From an uncultured Clostridia bacterium (GTDB taxonomy: Bacteria > Bacillota > Clostridia > Oscillospirales > CAG-272), in NCBI GenBank assembly GCA_937895775.1, contig CALBLD010000149.1:1-5585 (forward strand): 5,585 bases of DNA. Direction: 5' to 3'. This document shows positions 1 through 4,901 of this stretch, piece by piece. Below the pieces are notes generated by a model. The model was not told where the DNA came from and searched no databases. It worked only from the letters and a program-made list of their open reading frames with translations. Both the position numbers and the translations under genes were made by a program. Numbering within the stretch: the first letter of the stretch is position 1; each line of letters opens with the position of its first letter.

Positions 1-507
1 ATAAAAGAGCATGAGGGTCCGTGCAGGGTGATCTTCATAGGTCCGTGTACCGCCGAAAAGGGAGAGGTTCAGAAGGAATCGGTGAAGCCGTATGTTGATG
101 CCGCGGTGACATTCGAGGAGCTTCAGGCACTGTTCGACAGCAGAGATATCGATATAACCTCGCTTCCCGAGGATGTGCTTGACAACGCCTCCTATTTCGG
201 AAGAATATTCGCGCGCTCGGGAGGGCTGTCCGATGCGGTTGCCGAAGGTCTGAGGGAGCAGGGCATTGACGGCTTTGCACTCAAAGCATGCGCCTGCGAC
301 GGGATCGAGGCATGCAAAATCGCGCTTCTCCAGAAATCCAAGGGCAGACTTGACGCAAACTTCATCGAGGGTATGGCGTGCGTCGGCGGCTGCATAGGCG
401 GTGCGGGATGCCTCACTCACGGCGAGAAAAACAAGGCGGATGTTGACAGATACGGCAAGGAAGCCTGCGAAAAGACGATATCCGACGCTATCTCGGTACT
501 GAAATAA
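1..507 (+). CDS. [FeFe] hydrogenase catalytic (H-cluster) domain, C-terminal part; 5' end outside window
   Basis: The frame is open from base 1 and ends at TAA 505-507, giving 168 C-terminal residues. Two of the three H-cluster signatures of the Fe-hydrogenase large-subunit C-terminal domain are visible. The second is GPCTAEKGE (residues 14-22, Cys16) and the third is EGMACVGGCIGGAG (residues 123-136, Cys127 and Cys131). By family knowledge these Cys hold the [4Fe-4S] part of the H-cluster and bridge to the 2Fe subcluster. The first motif (usually TSCCP-like) and any N-terminal ferredoxin domains lie upstream. Such enzymes interconvert protons plus electrons and H2 in the cytoplasm of fermenting anaerobes. 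The form 'GPCTA..E' and the text between motifs suggest a monomeric group B-type enzyme rather than the classical group A; this subgroup call is tentative. Oddity: Glu19 stands where the conserved Lys of PCxxK is expected. A GTG at 28 is internal to the domain and not a credible start. No clear terminator follows. Confidence 0.88.
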   Translation: MKEHEGPCRVIFIGPCTAEKGEVQKESVKPYVDAAVTFEELQALFDSRDIDITSLPEDVLDNASYFGRIFARSGGLSDAVAEGLREQGIDGFALKACACDGIEACKIALLQKSKGRLDANFIEGMACVGGCIGGAGCLTHGEKNKADVDRYGKEACEKTISDAISVLK

Positions 508-585
508 TTCACAAAAAAACCGCGTTGTAAGCGTCATTGCCGTGCATGTTGTCCGATTTTTGCACAATTTTCGTCATAATGTACA

Positions 586-614
586 TTGACACATCCGAAA
601 AAAAGTGCTATAAT
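586..614 (+). promoter_or_regulatory. Consensus sigma-A promoter (extended -10) for the lipoprotein gene
   Basis: A perfect -35 box TTGACA (586-591) and a perfect -10 box TATAAT (609-614) are separated by exactly 17 bp, and TGC directly before the -10 adds an extended -10 motif. Transcription would start near 621, giving a leader of about 58 nt before the ATG at 679. The leader can form a weak 4-bp stem (634-637 with 642-645). No operator-like palindrome is visible around the boxes, so strong constitutive expression is the simplest reading. Confidence 0.88.
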
Positions 615-678
615 ATGAATACCAACCAATCATGTCCGACAGGACTGAACAATTAAAAATGAAAGGTACGGCTTTATT

Positions 679-1506
679 ATGAGAAACTTTATCAAAATTG
701 CAGTTTCCGCGGTTATGCTCGTTGCACTTGTACTTGCAATGGTTGCATGCGGCGGCGACGGAACAACAACAACCGCTGCCGGCGCAACCACAGCTGCTCC
801 CGGCACAACTGCTGCCGCAACAACAAAGGCAAATGTAACAACGACTCCGGCTCAGACCACTGTTACTCCTCCTCCTTCGTCGGCTCCCGCAACCGGTCCT
901 TATGCTTACTACCAGAAGGACGAGGTTATCGAGGACTTCGGCGGCTACACCTATGTATGCAACAACGGATTCCCCGAACTTCAGGACGGCAAGATCGTTG
1001 CGACCATGAGACTTTCGATGATCAGCTCGTGGGAAGCTACATGCCCCAAGGGAAAGATCTCCGGAAAATTCACTTCGGCAGCAGATAACACTTCCAACGA
1101 CAACGGTATCATCTTCTGCCTGCAGGGCGGAGCTGTTAAGGACATTATCGAGGCTACAGGCGAGGATTACAATCCTTACTTCTTCGAGAATGACTACGCT
1201 TACTATTTCCTGCTTTGCGCAGACGGCGGCGGAATGGGACTTGCAAAGGTTTACTGGAACACAACCGCATGGTCGTGGCTCGTTGCTCCTAAGTCAGACA
1301 TGGAAGGCTACCAGTATCAGCATGGCGACACCTTCACCCTTACCGCAGACGTAAAGGATGACGGCGTTATCGACTGCTACTTCAACGGTCAGCTTATGTT
1401 CAGCTACACCGATACCGATCCTATCGTAGGCGGCGGCGGATTCGGCGCACGTCTTGAGGAAATCGGCGTTATTCTTCACGAGCTCACCATCGAGCCGGCA
1501 GAATAA
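679..1506 (+). CDS. Secreted lipoprotein with Thr/Ala-rich tether and concanavalin A-like (LamG/DUF1080-type) domain
   Basis: The 275-residue product starts with a lipoprotein signal peptide: Arg2/Lys6, a hydrophobic stretch at 7-23 and the lipobox MVAC with Cys24, so it should be lipidated and anchored outside the membrane. Residues 25-72 form a low-complexity Thr/Ala/Pro tether. Residues about 75-272 form a beta-rich domain. Its end (DDGVIDCYFNGQLMFSYTD at 227-245, then GGGGFGARLEEIGVILHELTIE at 251-272 in outline) resembles the last strands of concanavalin A-like jelly rolls such as LamG or DUF1080, which often bind or cleave glycans. I see no clear catalytic pair, so glycan binding is inference. 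Five Cys occur after Cys24 (94, 122, 147, 180, 233). The start is supported by GAAAGG at 661-666, 12 nt upstream, and by the signal peptide beginning at once. Proline codon choice (7 CCT, 4 CCC, 2 CCG) differs sharply from the genes downstream. It seems monocistronic: own promoter before, hairpins after. Confidence 0.82.
   Translation: MRNFIKIAVSAVMLVALVLAMVACGGDGTTTTAAGATTAAPGTTAAATTKANVTTTPAQTTVTPPPSSAPATGPYAYYQKDEVIEDFGGYTYVCNNGFPELQDGKIVATMRLSMISSWEATCPKGKISGKFTSAADNTSNDNGIIFCLQGGAVKDIIEATGEDYNPYFFENDYAYYFLLCADGGGMGLAKVYWNTTAWSWLVAPKSDMEGYQYQHGDTFTLTADVKDDGVIDCYFNGQLMFSYTDTDPIVGGGGFGARLEEIGVILHELTIEPAE
769..822 (+). repeat. Imperfect 18-bp tandem repeat (three units) in the lipoprotein tether
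   Basis: Three consecutive 18-bp units encode the hexapeptides TTAAGA, TTAAPG and TTAAAT (residues 31-48). The DNA units differ mainly at third positions, so the periodicity is clearer in protein than in DNA. The run sits inside a longer Thr/Ala/Pro-rich linker (residues 25-72, bases 751-894). It probably sets the reach of the lipid-anchored domain and may vary in length between strains. Confidence 0.7.
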
Positions 1507-1539
1507 TCAATCGGATATTATACTTATTGCTTGACTCCT

Positions 1540-1561
1540 GCGTCGGTAAGTAATACCGCGC
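1540..1561 (+). other. Small hairpin downstream of the lipoprotein gene
   Basis: CGGTA (1544-1548) pairs with TACCG (1554-1558) around the loop AGTAA. GCG (1540-1542) can pair with CGC (1559-1561) across a bulged T1543, giving 8 bp in total. It lies 34 nt past the stop codon and is followed by TTAAAAAGG, not a T-run. It may be a 3'-end stem or chance. Confidence 0.35.
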
Positions 1562-1580
1562 TTAAAAAGGTTGGTAAAGC

Positions 1581-1615
1581 GAAGCAGGGTCACCCTCAAC
1601 GGGTGACCCTGCTTC
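1581..1615 (+). terminator. Perfect 15-bp hairpin, probable 3'-end/terminator stem of the lipoprotein transcript
   Basis: The left arm GAAGCAGGGTCACCC (1581-1595) and right arm GGGTGACCCTGCTTC (1601-1615) are exact reverse complements around the loop TCAAC. It lies between the lipoprotein stop and the next promoter, the right place for a terminator. It is not a standard intrinsic one: TGCGTGTACGGACG follows directly, and the first T-run begins only at 1636, about 20 nt on. It could end transcription with help from a factor, act as an RNA-stabilising 3' stem left by processing, or be a dispersed genomic repeat. On the minus strand the nearest T-run also lies about 11 nt past the stem. Confidence 0.6.
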
Positions 1616-1650
1616 TGCGTGTACGGACGAAAAAATTTTTGTTTTCTGTC

Positions 1651-1672
1651 AAAGACTTTTTTAAAAAGACTT
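1651..1672 (+). repeat. Direct repeat AAAGACTT overlapping the tldD -35 box
   Basis: AAAGACTT occurs at 1651-1658 and again at 1665-1672, with start points 14 bp apart. The second copy shares its last two bases with the -35 box. It could be a regulator site or a by-product of the A/T-rich composition; there is no further evidence for a regulator. Confidence 0.3.
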
Positions 1673-1699
1673 GAAAAAAACGGAAAAAAGTGATAAAAT
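1671..1699 (+). promoter_or_regulatory. Sigma-A promoter of the tldD operon, preceded by A/T tracts
   Basis: The -35 box TTGAAA (1671-1676) and the -10 box TAAAAT (1694-1699) are 17 bp apart, with TGA before the -10 giving an extended -10. Each box is one mismatch from consensus. Upstream lie A6T5 (1630-1640) and T6A5 (1657-1667), and the spacer holds two A-runs. These tracts could act as an UP element or bend the DNA. The predicted start near 1706 gives a leader of about 50 nt containing the 1717-1738 hairpin. This is the only good promoter seen before the four downstream genes. Confidence 0.72.
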
Positions 1700-1716
1700 C
1701 ATAATATCTTCGTAAA

Positions 1717-1738
1717 CTGCGGGTAACCGTACCCGCAG
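1717..1738 (+). promoter_or_regulatory. Hairpin in the tldD 5' leader
   Basis: CTGCGGGTA (1717-1725) pairs perfectly with TACCCGCAG (1730-1738) around a 4-nt loop, ACCG. The stem begins about 11 nt after the predicted transcription start and ends 4 nt before the AAAGGA ribosome binding site (1743-1748). It does not sequester that site, so 5'-end mRNA stabilisation or protein binding is more likely than direct occlusion. No riboswitch class is recognised. Confidence 0.5.
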
Positions 1739-1756
1739 ACTGAAAGGAAAAGTGAA

Positions 1757-3094
1757 ATGATAAAATTCAGGGAAGGCTTTTATGCCGATGTACGAACCGA
1801 GGATCGGTTCCGCACCGTGATAGGCTACCAGAACGGCAACCCTATCGAATTCAAAACACAAAACGAAATAAGAGCGTTTATACGCGTATATGACGGCAGA
1901 ATGTGGTATTATGCATCGGTTACCGACATCGGAGATGTGCAGAAGGAGCTTGATTCGCTCTATGAAGCGGCAACTCCGAATCGCGACATACTGTCCGACC
2001 CGGTTGTCGCCAAATTCGAAACAAACAAAGACAGAATTTTCAAATTCAAAGACCGCTCGGTCAGAAATATATCGGGCGATGAGAAAAACAGACTGCTTCT
2101 CGGCTATCTGCCGTTTTTGTCCGCCGAAAAGTGCATGACAATGCCGACAGGCTATTATCTTGACAGAAACAGCATATTCGGCTTTGTATCCTCGCTCGGC
2201 GCAGATATCGCATACGATTATCAGACCTGCGGGATTGCGCTTTACTGCAACATGGTCGAGGGTGACAAAAAGTTGTCCGCTCACTGGCAGGCGGGAGATA
2301 CGCTGTTCGAAAATCTGCGCGGCAAAGAGGAGACAATTGCCGCCGAGTTTGCCGAGCAGGTAAAGTTCATGCGCGAATCGGTGCCGGCAGATGCGGGCAA
2401 GTACCCGGTTGTGCTTTCTCCCGAGGCGGCGGGTGTTTTCGCTCACGAATCGTTCGGACACAAATCCGAATCCGATTTCATGCTTTCGGACGAGAGCATG
2501 CGCAACGAATGGCAGCTCGGTAAGAAGGTCGGGTCGGATATACTTTCGATCGCCGAGTGCGGAGAGGTCGAGGGCTGCGGATATGTTCCGTATGACGACG
2601 AGGGAACCAAAGCAAGGAAGAACTATCTTATAAAGAACGGCGTGCTTGCCGGCAGACTTCACAGTGCGCTGACCGCAAATGCTCTCGGGGAGGAGCTTAC
2701 CGGAAACGCACGTGCGATCAACTGCACTTTCGAGCCGATAGTCAGAATGACCAACACTTACATTGAACCGGGCGATCTCACCTTCGATCAGCTTATCGCA
2801 CCGATTAAAAAGGGATATTACATCAAGACGATAAAGCACGGAAGCGGAATGAGCACATTTACCATTGCGCCGCATGTGGCTTACGAAATCGTTGACGGAA
2901 AGCTCGGCAGACCGGTTCAGATCAGTGTAATTACCGGAAGCGTGTTTGAAACGCTCGGACTTATCGACGGTCTTACAAGCGATTTGCATATGCTGTCCTT
3001 CGTGACCGGAGGATGCGGCAAGATGGAGCAGATGAATCTCCCGGTGGGATTTGGCGGACCGTATGTCAGAGTTTCGTCAATGAACGTACAGTAA
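1757..3094 (+). CDS. tldD: TldD family zinc metalloprotease subunit
   Basis: The 445-residue product is TldD, the catalytic half of the cytoplasmic TldD/TldE protease, which in characterised bacteria degrades unfolded peptides and helps mature microcin B17. The N-terminal domain covers about 8-70 (YADVR at 9-13, YYASVTDI at 51-58). The metal site is HESFGH at 230-235, the family's HExxxH (His230, Glu231, His235). Next come YDDEGT (279-284), a TGNAR segment (315-319) and VRMTNTYIEPGD (329-340). The C-terminal domain has GGCGK at 418-422, where Cys420 fits the third zinc ligand, then LPVGFGGP (428-435). The start is firm: AAAGGA at 1743-1748 lies 8 nt upstream and an in-frame stop at 1724-1726 blocks extension. 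At 445 residues it is shorter than the roughly 480-residue E. coli protein and lacks the first N-terminal helices. Proline codons are strongly CCG (14 of 16). It is first in the operon; tldE follows after 21 bp. Confidence 0.95.
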   Translation: MIKFREGFYADVRTEDRFRTVIGYQNGNPIEFKTQNEIRAFIRVYDGRMWYYASVTDIGDVQKELDSLYEAATPNRDILSDPVVAKFETNKDRIFKFKDRSVRNISGDEKNRLLLGYLPFLSAEKCMTMPTGYYLDRNSIFGFVSSLGADIAYDYQTCGIALYCNMVEGDKKLSAHWQAGDTLFENLRGKEETIAAEFAEQVKFMRESVPADAGKYPVVLSPEAAGVFAHESFGHKSESDFMLSDESMRNEWQLGKKVGSDILSIAECGEVEGCGYVPYDDEGTKARKNYLIKNGVLAGRLHSALTANALGEELTGNARAINCTFEPIVRMTNTYIEPGDLTFDQLIAPIKKGYYIKTIKHGSGMSTFTIAPHVAYEIVDGKLGRPVQISVITGSVFETLGLIDGLTSDLHMLSFVTGGCGKMEQMNLPVGFGGPYVRVSSMNVQ

Positions 3095-3115
3095 ACAGCA
3101 AAGGCGGCGATACAA

Positions 3116-4342
3116 ATGGAAAAAGAGTATAAAGAATATATTGTAAGCAGAAGCGCGTCGGTCACCCTGAACGTAACAGCGGGCAAGGTTGACAGCTACC
3201 GCAAAAAAGAAGAAACAACCGGAACCGTGAGAGTTTACCGCGACGGCAAGATCGGAGTTGGCGGTTCGCTCGGCAAGCCGGACGAAGAAAAGCTTACCGA
3301 AACAGCAGAAAAAGCACTTTCGCTCGGGTTACCTTATGTCTGTGCTCCCGATGCTGCCGTTGAAGTAAAGGAAGAGCATGCGCGCGAGATCGTTCCCGCA
3401 AAGGAATTTCTGCCGAGAATGCAGGAAATGCTCGACAGAATCTCGGCGGCATGCCCGAATTTTGCGATCAGCAACAAGATAAGGCTTTACGGAAGCGAGG
3501 ACGAATACAGAAGCTCACTCGGCAGACATCTCGTTTCGTCGGGAAATGCGCTCAGCATAGAACTGCTTTTCCAGAGCAGAGGCTCGGGCAACCTTATGGA
3601 CTGCTTCTACGGCTACGAGGGTACAAAGTTCGATCCCGACAAGGCGGTTGACGACTGTCGGATCCTTCACGACGCGTACTACAAGCCCGCAGATATCGAA
3701 AACGGCGTGATGCCGGTGATACTTGCTCCCGCCGATCTTTTCGGAACACTGCTCCGCAATTTTGTCGGTGAAGTCTATGTGTCGGGCGCATCGCTGGCGA
3801 GCGGAAAACTCGGACAGAAGATTTTTTCGGAAAAGCTGTCGCTTTCCGACGACAGAAATTACGAAAGCAACCCCGGATCCTGCTTCTTCGACAGCGAAGG
3901 ACAGTTCTCGGAGGATTACAGATCACCGATAATCAAAAACGGCGTGCTTGAATCGGTGCTTACGTCAAAGAACACGGCGGCGCAGTTCGGACTTTCGCCG
4001 TCAAAGACATCGGATGCGGCGTATGACGGAGTTCCTTCATACGGCGTTTCGGGACTGTATGTCAGTCCGACCGCCGAAACGCTTTCCGGACTTGTTCCCG
4101 GCAAGGCTGTGTATGTCGTTATGGCATCCGGCGGAGATACAACTCCCGACGGACATTTCGCAACGCCGGTACAGCTTGCCTATCTGGTCGAAAACGGGGA
4201 AATCGTCGGCAGACTTCCCGAGCTTATGATCGACGGCGATTTCTTTGAAATGCTCGGAGATAATTATATCGGTGCCGTTCACGGCGGACTTCCGGGAGAC
4301 GGACAGCTCTGCGCCGTTTGTCTTAACGTAACAAAGCAGTAA
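3116..4342 (+). CDS. tldE: TldE/PmbA family partner subunit of TldD
   Basis: The 408-residue product is the non-metal partner that forms a heterodimer with TldD. It shares the three-part TldD/PmbA architecture. The N-terminal domain (about 7-75) contains VRVYRDGKIGVGG (38-50). The central part has VILAPADLFGTLLRNFVGE (201-219), which lines up with the TldD helix carrying HExxxH, but Leu213, Arg214 and Gly218 replace His, Glu and His; this loss is normal for TldE. Further family marks are GASLASGKLGQKIFSEKLSL (224-243), DSEGQ (259-263) with PIIKNGVL (271-278), and a C-terminal MASGGDTTPDGHFATP (336-351) followed by LVENGEIVGRLPELMIDGD. The start has AAAGG at 3100-3104, 11 nt upstream, and lies 21 bp past the tldD stop, so the two are co-translated from one mRNA. 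It is shorter than E. coli PmbA (about 450). Confidence 0.92.
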   Translation: MEKEYKEYIVSRSASVTLNVTAGKVDSYRKKEETTGTVRVYRDGKIGVGGSLGKPDEEKLTETAEKALSLGLPYVCAPDAAVEVKEEHAREIVPAKEFLPRMQEMLDRISAACPNFAISNKIRLYGSEDEYRSSLGRHLVSSGNALSIELLFQSRGSGNLMDCFYGYEGTKFDPDKAVDDCRILHDAYYKPADIENGVMPVILAPADLFGTLLRNFVGEVYVSGASLASGKLGQKIFSEKLSLSDDRNYESNPGSCFFDSEGQFSEDYRSPIIKNGVLESVLTSKNTAAQFGLSPSKTSDAAYDGVPSYGVSGLYVSPTAETLSGLVPGKAVYVVMASGGDTTPDGHFATPVQLAYLVENGEIVGRLPELMIDGDFFEMLGDNYIGAVHGGLPGDGQLCAVCLNVTKQ

Positions 4343-4358
4343 TTATTTCGGAGGCGGA

Positions 4359-4841
4359 ATGAGACTTTTATTCAAGCAGAGAATGTTTTCGTGGTTTGAC
4401 AGCTACGATATATACGACGAGGCGGGAAATACCGTGTACACGGTAAAGGGACAGCTTTCGTGGGGACATTGCCTGAAAATATTCGATTCCTGCGGAAAAG
4501 AGGTCGGAACGGTAAAGGAAAGGGTGTTTACTTTTCTTCACCCGAAATTCGATGTTTATGTCGGAGAAAACAGCGAAAACTATGTCGGCAGTATAAGCAA
4601 GCGGTTTACCTTCTTCAAGCCGGTGTTTGACATAGATTTCTGCGGGTGGACGGTTGAAGGCGATGATTTCTTCGGATTTGATTACACGATTACCGATGCC
4701 GACGGGAGAGCGGTTGCCTATCTTTCAAAACAGCTTTTCAAATGGACCGACACCTATGTGATCGACATTACCGAATTTGGCGACCCGCTTACGGTACTCA
4801 TGTTTGCACTTGCGATGGACGCCGAAAAGTGCAGCTCCTAA
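4359..4841 (+). CDS. LURP-one-related (LOR/YxjI) family protein
   Basis: The 160-residue product matches the LURP-one-related family (Bacillus YxjI type), which has the Tubby/scramblase-like fold: a small beta barrel around a central helix. Family marks are the opening LLFKQRMFSWFDSYDIYDEAG (about 3-23), GHCLKIFDSCGKEVGTV (36-52), FTFFKPVFDIDFCGWTVEG (83-101), the DFFGFDYTI segment (103-111) and a hydrophobic C-terminal helix at 143-155 that would thread the barrel. There is no signal peptide or membrane span, so it should be cytoplasmic, perhaps membrane-associated. The length fits a complete protein. The bacterial function is unknown; the fold is linked to lipid or phosphoinositide binding in eukaryotes, and extending that here is speculative. 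The start has GGAGG at 4350-4354, 4 nt upstream, only 16 nt after the tldE stop, so it is the third gene of the operon. Confidence 0.87.
   Translation: MRLLFKQRMFSWFDSYDIYDEAGNTVYTVKGQLSWGHCLKIFDSCGKEVGTVKERVFTFLHPKFDVYVGENSENYVGSISKRFTFFKPVFDIDFCGWTVEGDDFFGFDYTITDADGRAVAYLSKQLFKWTDTYVIDITEFGDPLTVLMFALAMDAEKCSS
4430..4445. repeat. Perfect 16-bp palindrome inside the LOR gene
   Basis: TACCGTGTACACGGTA is its own reverse complement. It encodes the strand Thr25-Val-Tyr-Thr-Val29 of the LOR protein. It could be a dyad-symmetric protein binding site, but a coding explanation (alternating Thr/Val strand) is equally good and no promoter elements are nearby. Confidence 0.4.
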
Positions 4842-4901
4842 TCATAAGCTGCATGATTGCGGAATATTAAATTATCATAAAACGAAAGGAAATAAACGAA
4901 A

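Noticed and set aside
546..656. A 36-residue open frame upstream of the lipoprotein gene
   Set aside because: It runs straight across the consensus promoter, has no ribosome binding site, and would be truncated in any transcript from that promoter.
659..682. A seven-codon frame whose TGA overlaps the lipoprotein ATG (ATGA)
   Set aside because: It could suggest translational coupling by a leader peptide, but its ATG has no upstream Shine-Dalgarno sequence. The GAAAGG that serves the lipoprotein starts within that ATG, so the overlap is probably chance.
1531..1558. TTGACT as a possible -35 box after the lipoprotein gene
   Set aside because: No -10-like hexamer occurs 16-18 bp downstream, where the sequence reads TACCGC.
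1794..1810. A 7-bp hairpin (GAACCGA/TCGGTTC, 3-nt loop) early in tldD
   Set aside because: It is short, lies inside coding sequence, and is not associated with the ribosome binding site or start codon; stems of this size arise by chance.
1661..2989. A 442-codon open frame on the minus strand opposite tldD
   Set aside because: It lies almost wholly antisense to a well-supported tldD with intact family motifs, shows no recognisable domain, and its low stop frequency follows from the codon bias of tldD.
1757..4342. TldD/TldE as part of a RiPP or microcin maturation cluster
   Set aside because: No precursor-like small gene, cyclodehydratase, radical SAM enzyme or exporter is visible nearby; the neighbours are a LOR protein and an aminopeptidase, which fits general peptide turnover better.
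4842..4901. A possible separate promoter for the M29 gene
   Set aside because: The gap is A/T-rich, but no -35/-10 pair with acceptable spacing was found, so co-transcription with the upstream genes is the simpler reading.
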